NCBI GenBank assembly: GCA_028280105.1
Contig: JANQML010000334.1
Span: forward strand, 1-35,555
From: Desulfobacula sp.
GTDB taxonomy: Bacteria; Desulfobacterota; Desulfobacteria; Desulfobacterales; Desulfobacteraceae
Direction: 5' to 3'
DNA length: 35,555 nt
In this document: positions 7,320 through 16,012 of the stretch, piece after piece
How positions within the stretch are numbered: position 1 is the first letter of the stretch
Layout: every line of letters starts with the position of its first letter
Notes under the pieces: model-generated
The model's database searches: none
Told to the model about the DNA's origin: nothing
What the model saw: the letters and a program-made list of their open reading frames with translations, nothing else
Translations under genes and position numbers: made by a program

Positions 7320-10300
7320 ATGCTGACGGTTTGCTTGTTGGGAAAATTTGACGTTAAAAAGAACCAAACACGGATCGACATCCCGTCCAGGCCGGCACAA
7401 TCACTTCTGGCCTATCTCATTCTTAATGCCTCAGACACGCACCGGCGGGAAAAACTGGCCGGCCTGCTGTGGCCGGATTCCAGTGAAAGGAATGCCCGGA
7501 ACAACCTGAGGCAGGCATTGTGGCGTCTGGGAAAATCCCTGGGTAAATCGTATTTTTCAGCCGATAAGGCGTCAGTGGGGGTTAATCCCGGTTCAACCTA
7601 TTGGCTGGATGTGGACATCTTACGGCATGGCCGGGAAGACACAGCAGCCCTGATTGAATCGGTTTCCGTTTATGAAGACAGGCTGTTGCCGGGGTTTTAT
7701 GATGAATGGATCCTGCAGGAACAGGAACAACTCCACTTGATCTATGAGGATCGGGTTCAACAGCTGCTGAACCGGCAGGCAGAACAGGCCTGCTGGCAGG
7801 AGATGCGCCGGTGGGCCGAGCATTGGATCCACCGGGGTACGCTATCGGAACGCCCTTACCAGGCCTTGATGAAAGCTCACGCCGGTCTTGGGGACCTGGC
7901 CGGTATGATCGCGGTATTCCAGCGCTGCTCCCATGCCCTGGAAACCGGTTTGGGCATTGGTCCGTCCCCGGAGACCCAAGACCTGTTCCGGCATCTGGGA
8001 TCAGAAAAGCGGCATCCCGCGGAAAAACACCCTCAGAAAAAGGGAAAGGCCTTTGATCCGCCGGTTAACCTCCCCCATTATCCCACGCCGTTCATGGGAC
8101 GGACAGATGAGATTCAGTTAATTTCCACTCTGCTGACGGATTCGGCGAACCGGCTGGTGACCATCACCGGTTTCGGCGGTATGGGCAAAACCCGTCTGGC
8201 GGTTGAAGTGGCCCGGAAGCTGTGCAGCACCTTTGCCGACGGTGTCTATTTTGTGGCCCTTGCCCCCATTGACGACCCTGTTTTCATGGTCTCGCTCATT
8301 GCCGAAACCCTTGGATTTTCCTTCCATGTCAGAGATCAGCGGGAACAATGGGATGCAGACCTGCAAATCCAGCAGATCAACGGATTTCTCAGGCAAAAAC
8401 ACCTGCTGCTGGTGCTGGATAATACCGAGCATCTGGTCACCACTGCCCAACGGTCCATGGCAGAGTGGAAAAAAGGGGCAGAAACCGTGATATCCGAAAT
8501 CCTCGGAAGTGCCCCCCAGGTCAAAATCCTGACAACCTCCCGGGAACGGCTGAACTTGCAGGAAGAAACCCTGGTGGCCCTGGAAGGGCTGAATTTCCCC
8601 AAACAATCAGAACCGCTGGAAGAGATTGAGACCTACAGCGCCGTCCGCCTGTTCCTGAAAGGTGCGGGCCAGGTGCAGCCGGGATTTGCCCTGTTGCCGG
8701 AAAATGCCCGGGATGTTGTTGAAGTCTGCCGCCGGGTGGATGGGGTGCCGCTGGCAATCCAGTTGGCCGCGGCCTGGGTTGAGCTGCTCTCCCCGCGTGA
8801 GATTGTCCGGGAGATCCAAAAAAGTCTGGCATTTCTCGAAACCGCCCTGGCCGATGTTCCGGTTCGCCAACGCAGCATGCAGTCGGTGTTTGAATCAACA
8901 TGGCAGCGGCTCACCCCAACCGAACAAAAGAAATTCCAAAAGTTGTCCGTATTCCGGGGCGGATTTACCATCAAGGCGGCTCAGGCCGTCACCGGCATAT
9001 CTTTGCCAGTGCTGCGCAGCCTGGTGAACAAATCCCTGGTGCGGCCGGACACCCGCGGGCGTCACCAGATCCATGAGTTGTTAAGACAGTTCGGGCTGGA
9101 GCAACTGGCAAAATTCCCAGGCCTGGAAACAGCCGCAAAAGACAGTCACTGCGCTTATTTCGCCACTGTTCTGGAAACCCTTGAACATGATCTGGCCGGA
9201 CAATCCCAGGGCAGTGCCCTGGCAGAGATTGAGGTGGAAATCGATAACATCCGGATTGCCTGGAAACGGGCCGTGACCCATTGCCGGTTCGATTGGATGG
9301 AGCAGATCATGGAAAGCCTGTGCGAATTCTACCGGATCAGGGGGGAACTCAACGAGGGATTTGAAACCTTTCATCCCACTGCCATTGCCCTGGGTTGGCA
9401 AGGTTTGTCTGACTCCCGGACGACACCTGCACAGGGCGGGCTATTTCAGGAAATCCTGAAGACCCTGGATGCAGCCGCACACATCTCCACGAGCCCTGAC
9501 AGAAAAACGCAGATTATGGGAAAAGTTTTGGCTCGATACGCCCGGTTCCACTGCGAATCCCCCAACCGGGAGGCAAGTGCTCTCCAGATCCGGCACAGCG
9601 CCTTGAAAACCCTAAGCAAAACCGGTGATTTGCATGAAATGGCCTGGGTACTTCGGTACCTGGCCCACGCCGGTCTGACTCCCCGGGACACCCAGACGCT
9701 TTACAAAAAGGCCTTGGCTCTTTTCACGGATTTCAATGACCATCGCGGGTCAGCTGACATCCTGTTCCGGTTGGGTCTGACAGCCACCCAGATGGGTGAA
9801 TTTCAACGGGCCGGTCAATTGTACCGGGACAGCCTTACCAAATCCCGGGACCTGGGATCCCGCCAAACCGTGATGTTCTGCCTGGCCGAACTGGGCTTGA
9901 GCCAATGGGCTCTGGGCCTTTATTCCCGGGCAACAGAGTTTTGCCGGGAGAGTCTGCCTTTATCAGCGGAAATCGGTTACCCAAGCTTCCGGGCGACCAT
10001 CTTACGGTATCTGTCACGGATCAGGCTCAGTCAGGGAGATCCCGGTGCAGCCGGCAGGCTCCTGGAAGATGCCGTCACCATTTACACCGGGCTTGGGTTG
10101 AAGGGAATGCAGGCCGAAGCTCTTGGGGAAAAAGCCCGGATAGCGTTTGTGGAAAAGGTGTATGTTAAAGCCCGGCAATTGGCCCGGGAAAGTATCCGGA
10201 TGTGCCGGGATCGTACCCATAAAAGGGGATTGGTGGTGCCGTTGACCATTCTGGGGGAGGCCAGCCTGGCGCTGAACGATCTTTCCACGGCCCGGTCCTG

Positions 10301-10601
10301 TCTCCGCACTGCACTGAAAACCGCCCTGGACTTATGGATGCCCTCTTTTGCCCTGGATGCCTTGGCCGGTATGATCCCGCTGGTGGCTGCCGCCGGTAAG
10401 GCAACCCCGGCAAAAGAGCTTGCCGGATTTGTGGCTGAACACCCCGGTGCCTGGCAATGGTCCAGGCACCGGGCCGAACCGTTCCTGAACACAAAAGGTG
10501 CGTCTAAAAATCGGACCGGTGCCATGGACTTTAACGACGTTGTAAAAAATCTGGATGTGCTCTTCGGAGCGCAGCCTTCCTTGTCTGATCTCTCCGTGTA
10601 A
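7320..10601 (+). CDS. SARP/BTAD-type transcriptional regulator with NB-ARC ATPase and TPR sensor region
   Basis: This 1093-residue regulator has these domains in order: an OmpR-like winged helix (about 1-90, with the Leu-Leu-Trp-Pro-Asp-Ser signature), a bacterial transcriptional activator domain (about 95-235), and an NB-ARC/STAND ATPase from about 255. The ATPase has Walker A Gly-Phe-Gly-Gly-Met-Gly-Lys-Thr (284-291), Walker B Leu-Leu-Leu-Val-Leu-Asp (Asp367) and the Gly-Val-Pro-Leu-Ala motif near 475. A long helical TPR-like region (about 600-1050) follows. STAND regulators of this type switch on when a ligand binds the repeat region. The start at 7320 is set by AGGAG just upstream; an upstream ATG at 7269 lacks such a site. 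It is not part of an operon. Candidate targets are the divergent small membrane gene and its own promoter. Confidence 0.88.
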   Translation: MLTVCLLGKFDVKKNQTRIDIPSRPAQSLLAYLILNASDTHRREKLAGLLWPDSSERNARNNLRQALWRLGKSLGKSYFSADKASVGVNPGSTYWLDVDILRHGREDTAALIESVSVYEDRLLPGFYDEWILQEQEQLHLIYEDRVQQLLNRQAEQACWQEMRRWAEHWIHRGTLSERPYQALMKAHAGLGDLAGMIAVFQRCSHALETGLGIGPSPETQDLFRHLGSEKRHPAEKHPQKKGKAFDPPVNLPHYPTPFMGRTDEIQLISTLLTDSANRLVTITGFGGMGKTRLAVEVARKLCSTFADGVYFVALAPIDDPVFMVSLIAETLGFSFHVRDQREQWDADLQIQQINGFLRQKHLLLVLDNTEHLVTTAQRSMAEWKKGAETVISEILGSAPQVKILTTSRERLNLQEETLVALEGLNFPKQSEPLEEIETYSAVRLFLKGAGQVQPGFALLPENARDVVEVCRRVDGVPLAIQLAAAWVELLSPREIVREIQKSLAFLETALADVPVRQRSMQSVFESTWQRLTPTEQKKFQKLSVFRGGFTIKAAQAVTGISLPVLRSLVNKSLVRPDTRGRHQIHELLRQFGLEQLAKFPGLETAAKDSHCAYFATVLETLEHDLAGQSQGSALAEIEVEIDNIRIAWKRAVTHCRFDWMEQIMESLCEFYRIRGELNEGFETFHPTAIALGWQGLSDSRTTPAQGGLFQEILKTLDAAAHISTSPDRKTQIMGKVLARYARFHCESPNREASALQIRHSALKTLSKTGDLHEMAWVLRYLAHAGLTPRDTQTLYKKALALFTDFNDHRGSADILFRLGLTATQMGEFQRAGQLYRDSLTKSRDLGSRQTVMFCLAELGLSQWALGLYSRATEFCRESLPLSAEIGYPSFRATILRYLSRIRLSQGDPGAAGRLLEDAVTIYTGLGLKGMQAEALGEKARIAFVEKVYVKARQLARESIRMCRDRTHKRGLVVPLTILGEASLALNDLSTARSCLRTALKTALDLWMPSFALDALAGMIPLVAAAGKATPAKELAGFVAEHPGAWQWSRHRAEPFLNTKGASKNRTGAMDFNDVVKNLDVLFGAQPSLSDLSV

Positions 10602-10772
10602 CCTGCTGCCGGAAAGATCAGGGGATCTGATTTTGAGGGAGCCGGTAAAATCCCAGTGTATACCGTGTGCCTTAATCAGTATCGAATATCAATGGGATTT
10701 TTCTGTTTGCATTTCGGCACAAACACCCTATGATAATTGAAATCAGTCAACTAAATTGAGGGGGGCCGGGCA

Positions 10773-11303
10773 TTGGCAAAACAGGACCGGGAAAAATGGA
10801 ACGCCAGATATCTCAAACACAGTGGGGACCATTCCCCTTCACAGATTGTTCTTAAATACCATCTTCTTGCCCCCAAAGGCCATGCCCTTGATATTGCATG
10901 CGGCAATGGCAGGAACGGCATATTCCTTTCCCAGCAAGGGTTTCAAGTGGATGCCGTGGATATTTCAGATGTTGCCTTAAACCGGCTGGCCGGTAAAGAG
11001 AGGCGTATCAATGTGATCTGCCGGGATATAGACGACTGGCAAATTCCACAACATAAATACCGGCTGATTCTCAATATCCGTTTTTTAGACCGGCGGTTGT
11101 TTCCCATGATTAAACAAGGTCTTCAACCCGGCGGGGTGCTCATATTTGAGTCATTTATTGACGAGAAAAAGGACTATTGCCTGAAACCGAATGAACTGCT
11201 GCATGAATTCGGCTCCTTTCATATTCTCTATTATGAGGAAAAGGAGAACCCCCCTTCTGATACATTTGATCAATCCGTATCAATGGTTGCAGTGAAAAGA
11301 TGA
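10773..11303 (+). CDS. SAM-dependent class I methyltransferase, TehB-like
   Basis: This 176-residue methyltransferase has the Rossmann-fold motif I Ala-Leu-Asp-Ile-Ala-Cys-Gly-Asn-Gly-Arg-Asn-Gly (about 38-49), followed by Val-Asp-Ala-Val-Asp-Ile-Ser as motif II. Its short opening, Asp-Arg-Glu-Lys-Trp-Asn-Ala-Arg-Tyr, is typical of TehB-like and thiopurine-type small methyltransferases. The usual family function is detoxification or modification of a small molecule; the substrate here is unknown. The start codon is read as TTG after a G-rich Shine-Dalgarno region (GAGGG), about nine bases away. It is a lone gene whose 3' flank holds the second copy of the 256-bp repeat. Confidence 0.82.
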   Translation: MAKQDREKWNARYLKHSGDHSPSQIVLKYHLLAPKGHALDIACGNGRNGIFLSQQGFQVDAVDISDVALNRLAGKERRINVICRDIDDWQIPQHKYRLILNIRFLDRRLFPMIKQGLQPGGVLIFESFIDEKKDYCLKPNELLHEFGSFHILYYEEKENPPSDTFDQSVSMVAVKR

Positions 11304-11421
11304 TCCGTGAAATATCCGGGTTGATCTGTATTTTCCTTTAAGAACCCAACACTATAACAGCGTTCGCATAAAGAGATTCTTTTATCTTCCCGTTCGGTTA
11401 TCATACATGCTTTAGAATTTA

Positions 11422-11677
11422 CCTCGACGTTGCATAAAAATTTTATCATAAAAGATGAAATCAATTGGCGGTACAACAAACGTTTTGAATTTAAAGATGC
11501 TTTCAAGACTTCATCATAAGTGGGTTCGGCCATTTCATCTTTTTTTACAAATTCTTACCCTCCGGGAAAAGCGTGAAGATCCCATCTTCTTAGTTCCCAA
11601 GGCTTTGCGGTAGAGTACTACAGCGGCAACCTTGGCGCCTTGAAGCTGGAACCTTCACGCTTTTTGCAACGACGAGG
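11422..11677. mobile_element. 256-bp MITE-like repeat, copy 2
   Basis: This is the better preserved of the two full copies. The left end CCTCGACGTTGCATAAA and the complement of the right end, CCTCGTCGTTGCAAAAA, match at 15 of 17 positions. The element is flanked on both sides by TTTA (11418-11421 and 11678-11681), a perfect 4-bp direct repeat that looks like a target-site duplication. The fifth base from each end has changed in step between the copies (A/T in copy 1, G/C in copy 2), which keeps the end pairing. The element contains no gene. It lies 260 bases upstream of the organophosphate operon. Confidence 0.85.
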
Positions 11678-11828
11678 TTTAATTGAGCATTACCTTACCT
11701 TCGTCGTTTAAAAAGGCAGGTTTCTATCCTTCAGAAGCCTGTTGCTGTTTTAAAAACGCTCTGATTTTATCTTTGCGCGTTACAGGCGGCTTTGAATGTT
11801 AAATTATTGTAAGGAGAAGGCAGGGATA

Positions 11829-11879
11829 TTGACACAAATATTCATAATCGTGCATAAATAGTCATACCGGTGTTGCATA
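11829..11879 (+). promoter_or_regulatory. Promoter and Pho-box-like direct repeats of the organophosphate operon
   Basis: A perfect TTGACA box at 11829-11834 is followed after 18 bases by CATAAA (11853-11858), a fair sigma-70 type pair. Overlapping it, CATA recurs at 11843, 11853 and 11863, exactly 10 bp apart, with a fourth at 11876. The repeats read TTCAT, TGCAT and GTCAT. They resemble PhoB half-sites, but those are normally spaced 11 bp, so the assignment is an inference supported mainly by the operon's phosphorus-related genes. Confidence 0.45.
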
Positions 11880-11903
11880 GCAGTTGATATGTTTCGCCAA
11901 GTT

Positions 11904-11921
11904 TCCGAATCCGGATTCGGA
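11904..11921. promoter_or_regulatory. Perfect 18-bp palindrome, candidate operator
   Basis: TCCGAATCCGGATTCGGA is a perfect inverted repeat with no spacer, ending 15 bases before the first start codon of the operon. It is a natural candidate for the operator of the DeoR-type regulator encoded four genes on. As RNA it would have almost no loop, so a DNA-binding role is more likely than a hairpin. Confidence 0.55.
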
Positions 11922-11936
11922 TAAAATGGAGAGAAA

Positions 11937-13304
11937 ATGAAAATCTTTAAAATAGAAATGGAGAAAAAAATGTTTAAATTTAGATTGGTTATTATTTTAT
12001 CCTCTATGCTGCTGATCTTGGTCAGCCCGGTTCAGGCCAAGACCAAAGCAACTTTTTGGTACGCTTTGACAGGATACCTCGGTGATCAGGTGGAGATCGT
12101 TTGTGATCGTTTCAATGAATCGCAGAGTGATTTCGAAATTACCTGTGTTGGAAAGGGCGGCTATGCGGCAGCGGTACAGTCAGCGATTGCCGCATATCGT
12201 GCCGGAAGACAACCAACGATTGTGCAAGCCAGTGGCAGCGACACACTTACACTGATGCTGTCCGGTGCCTTTTATCCGGTCTACCAGCTCATGGCGGATC
12301 AAGGGCATGATCTTGAGGCGGTCTCTTTTATTAATGGTGTGGTTGAGAACTTTGGTTCCGGCAAGGGCTATCTTTACGGTATGCCTTTCAATGTGTCGAC
12401 GCCGGTTATGTATTACAACGTGTCGATGTTTCGCAAAGCCGGGATCGAAAGGCCCCCCGAAACCTGGGAACAGTTTGAAAAAGACATGCAGACGCTCCGG
12501 TCAAGCGGTGTTGACTGCCCATATGCGGAATCGCCCCATGCCTGGACTCATCTTGCGCAGTTGCATGCCATGCACAATTCACCCGTCGCCACCAAAAACA
12601 ACGGTTTCGAAAGCCTGGATGCCAGGTATGATTTTCAAGCGCTTCAGATTGAACATATCGAGCTGTTAAAACGGATGCATGATAAAAAACTGATGCATAT
12701 CTACGGACCGCTGATGGGGAAGTCTTCCGGTATCAGTGCGCGTGAAGCTTTTGCTTCCGGCCGTTGTGCCGTCAGCACCTCCTCGATTGCCGGACATGCG
12801 ACCGTCTATAGCCTGGCTGATCCCACACTTGACTGGGCGGTTGCCAAAATGCCCGTTCACGAGAATTATAAGCGACACAACAGCTATGTTGACGGTGCGG
12901 CATTGTGGGTGTTCAAAGGGCGCCCGGATGAAGAGTACGACGCTGCTGCCGCATTTCTGAAGTATTTGACTTCCACTGACGCGCAGAAATTTTGGGCTTC
13001 CGTGACAGGGTATATGCCCCTTACCCTTGATGCCTACGAGTCTTTAAAGGCGGACGGTTTTTACACCAAACCCGAATATGCCGGCCGTGACGTCGCTATT
13101 GAAAGCGTGGGTATCAGCAACTTGCCGACCCGTGGCGTCCGTCTGGGTAATTTCAACCAGATGCAGAGCATCTGGAAAGAGGAACTGGACCGTATTATTA
13201 CCGGCCGTAAAGAAGTTCGCACAGGCGTCTCAGACATGATACGGCGCGGTAATGTCTTGCTTGAGGACTTTGAACAGACTTATAAGGGAGCAACACTTCC
13301 ATGA
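11937..13304 (+). CDS. ugpB: ABC transporter substrate-binding protein, UgpB-like (family 1)
   Basis: This 455-residue periplasmic binding protein should capture glycerol-3-phosphate or a related organophosphate. A signal peptide with a basic start, a Leu/Ile/Val-rich core and cleavage after Ala in Pro-Val-Gln-Ala lies near residues 12-35. The mature part begins with the Ala-Thr-Phe-Trp-Tyr-Ala-Leu segment typical of UgpB, and a Tyr-Gly-Met-Pro-Phe-Asn-Val-Ser-Thr-Pro-Val-Met-Tyr-Tyr-Asn motif follows, as in the family. Two starts are possible, 11937 and 11970, each with its own GGAG site; the second places the signal peptide directly at the N-terminus. It is first in the operon and overlaps the permease gene by 4 bp. 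The substrate assignment is by family only. Confidence 0.9.
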   Translation: MKIFKIEMEKKMFKFRLVIILSSMLLILVSPVQAKTKATFWYALTGYLGDQVEIVCDRFNESQSDFEITCVGKGGYAAAVQSAIAAYRAGRQPTIVQASGSDTLTLMLSGAFYPVYQLMADQGHDLEAVSFINGVVENFGSGKGYLYGMPFNVSTPVMYYNVSMFRKAGIERPPETWEQFEKDMQTLRSSGVDCPYAESPHAWTHLAQLHAMHNSPVATKNNGFESLDARYDFQALQIEHIELLKRMHDKKLMHIYGPLMGKSSGISAREAFASGRCAVSTSSIAGHATVYSLADPTLDWAVAKMPVHENYKRHNSYVDGAALWVFKGRPDEEYDAAAAFLKYLTSTDAQKFWASVTGYMPLTLDAYESLKADGFYTKPEYAGRDVAIESVGISNLPTRGVRLGNFNQMQSIWKEELDRIITGRKEVRTGVSDMIRRGNVLLEDFEQTYKGATLP

Positions 13305-14227
13305 GGTTTTGGGGTAAAGCGTCCAACCGGAACCCGGTTAACGAAAAAGCCGGCTTCTCCAAACGCGGCCGTGCGGCATTGATGTTTGCTTTGCCGCAAC
13401 TTTTAATTCTTCTTCTCTTTTTTTACTGGCCGGCAAGCCAGGCGGTCCAATCGAGTTTTACATTGCAATCGCCATTCGGAGGCAGTACGCGTTTTGTCGG
13501 ATTGATGGTGTTCGAGCGTCTGCTGACCGATCCGGAATATTACCGGTCTATCTATATAACGGTTACCTTTGTGTTTCTCAGCACGCTGATATCAATTCTC
13601 CTCGGTCTGCTGTTTGCAGTGGCGGCAGATGATGCACTGCGCGGGTCCAAGACATATCGAACGGCGATTATCTGGCCCTATGCCGTTGCAGCACCTGTTG
13701 CGGCGACAACGTTTCAGTTCCTGTTCGATCCGTTTACCGGGCTGGCGGCTATCGTCAATAATATATGGCCGGGTTTCTGGAATCCCTATATCGACGGCAC
13801 CAATGCATTCTGGATGATTGTCGTGGTCGCCGCGTGGCAGCACATTTCCTATAATTTTCTGTTTATTCTGGCCGGACTGCGGGCGATCCCCAACACCCTG
13901 TTCGAAGCGGCCGCCGTTGACGGTGCCGGCGCCTTCCGGCGCTTTTATACGATCACGCTGCCGCTTCTGACACCGACCTTTTTCTTTATTGTCATCATGA
14001 ATATTGCCAGTAATTTCACCAACTCTTTTGGCATTGTGAATGTAATGACCGAAGGCGGGCCGGGTGGGGCAACCAATTTGATGGCGTATAAAATTTATGC
14101 GGACGGGTTTATCGGACTTAATTTGAGCTCTTCATCCGCTCAATCGATCATACTGATGCTGATCATGATCGCAATTACGGTTCTTCAATTCCGATTTGTC
14201 GAGCATCGTATTAATTATAAGGTCTGA
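13301..14227 (+). CDS. ugpA: ABC transporter permease, UgpA-like
   Basis: This 308-residue inner-membrane permease has six predicted membrane segments and a cytoplasmic N-terminal tail of about 25 residues. The EAA loop that contacts the ATPase is clear: Glu-Ala-Ala-Ala-Val-Asp-Gly-Ala-Gly-Ala-Phe, followed by Ile-Thr-Leu-Pro-Leu-Leu (about residues 200-222). The segment Val-Met-Thr-Glu-Gly-Gly-Pro-Gly-Gly-Ala-Thr is typical of the MalF/UgpA type. The ATG overlaps the TGA of the binding-protein gene (ATGA), so translation is coupled. It forms a heterodimer with the next permease. Confidence 0.93.
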   Translation: MRFWGKASNRNPVNEKAGFSKRGRAALMFALPQLLILLLFFYWPASQAVQSSFTLQSPFGGSTRFVGLMVFERLLTDPEYYRSIYITVTFVFLSTLISILLGLLFAVAADDALRGSKTYRTAIIWPYAVAAPVAATTFQFLFDPFTGLAAIVNNIWPGFWNPYIDGTNAFWMIVVVAAWQHISYNFLFILAGLRAIPNTLFEAAAVDGAGAFRRFYTITLPLLTPTFFFIVIMNIASNFTNSFGIVNVMTEGGPGGATNLMAYKIYADGFIGLNLSSSSAQSIILMLIMIAITVLQFRFVEHRINYKV

Positions 14228-14235
14228 TTTCAAAG

Positions 14236-15147
14236 ATGGTTAATCAATCTAAAGGATTAAGGATTCTCTCCCACCTCACGCTTATCTTCGGTGTGGTCAT
14301 ATCCATCGGGCCATTGCTCTTTGCCCTTATTGCCGCGAGTAACCCGGTAACCGGTTTTGCAAATGGAGCCCCGGTCTGGTTCGGTGACCAGTTATGGGTC
14401 AATTTTTCAGCTGCATGGGAGCGCGGTGATTTCGGCCGCCAGCTTTTCAACAGCACGGTTGTGTCTCTGGTTTTGGTCGTGGGAAAATGTTTTCTTGCAA
14501 CAATGACTGCATTTTCAATTACCTATTTCAAATGGCCGGGAAAAAATATCGTATTTTGGGTGGTTTTGCTGACCCTTATGCTGCCCCTGGAAGTCCGGAT
14601 CATTCCCAGTTATGATATTGCCGCAAATGTCTTTGGGCCGCTGCAGTTCCTGGCAGACGCAACCGGTCTCACCTACCTTTTAAATAAAATTTTGCACACA
14701 GAGGTTAACCTGAATCTGAGTCTGCTTGATAGCTACGTTGGCCTTACCTTGCCGCTTATGGCGACCGTTACGGGGACATTTCTTTTCAGGCAGTTCTATT
14801 TAACGGTCCCTGACGCGCTGGTTGACGCCGCAAAACTGGATGGGGCAGGGCCCTTGCGTTTTTTTCTGGATATTTTACTGCCGTTGTCCAAAGTGAATAT
14901 AGCCGCGTTAGCCACGATTTCGTTTATTTTCGGTTGGAATCAATACTTATGGCCGTTGCTGATTACCACTGATCCTAACATGAAAACCGCGGTGATCGGG
15001 CTTCAGGCAATGATTCCCGGCCCTGACGACCTGCCGCTTTGGAATCAGGCCATGGCTGCCACGTTGATCGTCGTGACACCGCCGGTAGCGGTTGTTCTTC
15101 TCTTACAAAAGTGGTTTGTTAAAGGATTAATCAGTTCGGAGGGATAG
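14236..15147 (+). CDS. ugpE: ABC transporter permease, UgpE-like
   Basis: This 303-residue permease of the MalG/UgpE type has six membrane segments. It carries an EAA-type loop (Asp-Ala-Ala-Lys-Leu-Asp-Gly-Ala-Gly-Pro-Leu) followed by Ile-Leu-Leu-Pro-Leu, and a Phe-Gly-Trp-Asn-Gln-Tyr-Leu-Trp-Pro-Leu segment common in UgpE. It begins 8 bases after ugpA with only a weak AAAG ribosome site, so it probably depends on coupling from ugpA. An unusual stretch of about 40 residues between the third and fourth segments (around 130-165) is longer than in MalG-type proteins as I recall them. Confidence 0.92.
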   Translation: MVNQSKGLRILSHLTLIFGVVISIGPLLFALIAASNPVTGFANGAPVWFGDQLWVNFSAAWERGDFGRQLFNSTVVSLVLVVGKCFLATMTAFSITYFKWPGKNIVFWVVLLTLMLPLEVRIIPSYDIAANVFGPLQFLADATGLTYLLNKILHTEVNLNLSLLDSYVGLTLPLMATVTGTFLFRQFYLTVPDALVDAAKLDGAGPLRFFLDILLPLSKVNIAALATISFIFGWNQYLWPLLITTDPNMKTAVIGLQAMIPGPDDLPLWNQAMAATLIVVTPPVAVVLLLQKWFVKGLISSEG

Positions 15148-15149
15148 AT

Positions 15150-15959
15150 ATGATGAATAAAAAAAACGGAGAGAGAATGGCATCAGGCAGTATGGCCGCC
15201 ACCATCAATGCACGAAGGCACCGCTATATCATGGATCAGATCAAAATTGGAAACCCGGTGCTGGTCAAGGAAGCTGCCAGAACGCTCAATGTTTCCGAAG
15301 CCACCATACGACGCGATCTGCAGCTGCTTGAAGAGAAGAGGCTGTTGGTTCGGGTTCATGGCGGTGCCACGGCTCCGGCAAAGAGTACGATCTTGCCGCT
15401 GACCGATCGCAAGACGCTTTTGAATGATGAAAAATCGCGAATAGCCAGAAAAGCTGCACCTTTAATAGAAGGATCGGATACGGTTTTTGTCAGCGGGGGG
15501 ACAACCATGCTCGCTTTTGCCCGCCGCTTGGCTGCCGCACCGCCACCGCTCTGCGTTACAAATATGATTGACGTTGGCCTGCTGCTGGGAGCATCCGGAC
15601 ACTGTAATGTCATACTTCTCGGTGGACATTTAGACTGTGATCTCCGCGTCGTGAGAGGCTTGAGTCTCTCCGAACAATTATCTAAATATCGTTTCGATGC
15701 GGTGGTTACCAGCACCAATGCCGTATGCTCCGACGGGTTTCTGGATCACGACGAGCAGTCATACCACAATCGACGCCAGTTATGCACGTTAACCGATCGG
15801 CATATTGTTCTTGCAGATCACACCAAATTCGGGCGTAAATCCCGGTTTTTAACCATGCCACTTGGATCCGCCACCGACCTGGTCACTGACCGGGAGCCGG
15901 ATCAGATCTATATCAGGGCGCTTCGAGAAGCAGGTGTCAATCTCCATATTGCCGGCTAG
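15150..15959 (+). CDS. DeoR/GlpR-family transcriptional regulator
   Basis: This 269-residue repressor-type protein has an N-terminal HTH whose recognition helix reads Val-Ser-Glu-Ala-Thr-Ile-Arg-Arg-Asp-Leu (about residues 49-58), then the family's Val-Arg-Val-His-Gly-Gly-Ala motif. The C-terminal sugar-phosphate sensor domain (DeoRC) contains Val-Phe-Val-Ser-Gly-Gly-Thr-Thr. Proteins of this family usually respond to a phosphorylated metabolite. GGAGGG precedes the ATG at 15150; a second ATG at 15177 has its own GGAGAG. Lying inside the transport operon, it very likely controls it, perhaps through the palindrome at 11904-11921. Confidence 0.92.
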   Translation: MMNKKNGERMASGSMAATINARRHRYIMDQIKIGNPVLVKEAARTLNVSEATIRRDLQLLEEKRLLVRVHGGATAPAKSTILPLTDRKTLLNDEKSRIARKAAPLIEGSDTVFVSGGTTMLAFARRLAAAPPPLCVTNMIDVGLLLGASGHCNVILLGGHLDCDLRVVRGLSLSEQLSKYRFDAVVTSTNAVCSDGFLDHDEQSYHNRRQLCTLTDRHIVLADHTKFGRKSRFLTMPLGSATDLVTDREPDQIYIRALREAGVNLHIAG

Positions 15960-16012
15960 AATAATTTTATAAACTCCCAAACAACCTGTTCAAAGGGGAA
16001 GGGACAACAGAT

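Noticed and set aside
11270..11533. 87-codon minus-strand open frame downstream of the TehB-like gene
   Set aside because: It overlaps the end of a real gene and runs into the 256-bp repeat, so it is not an independent gene.
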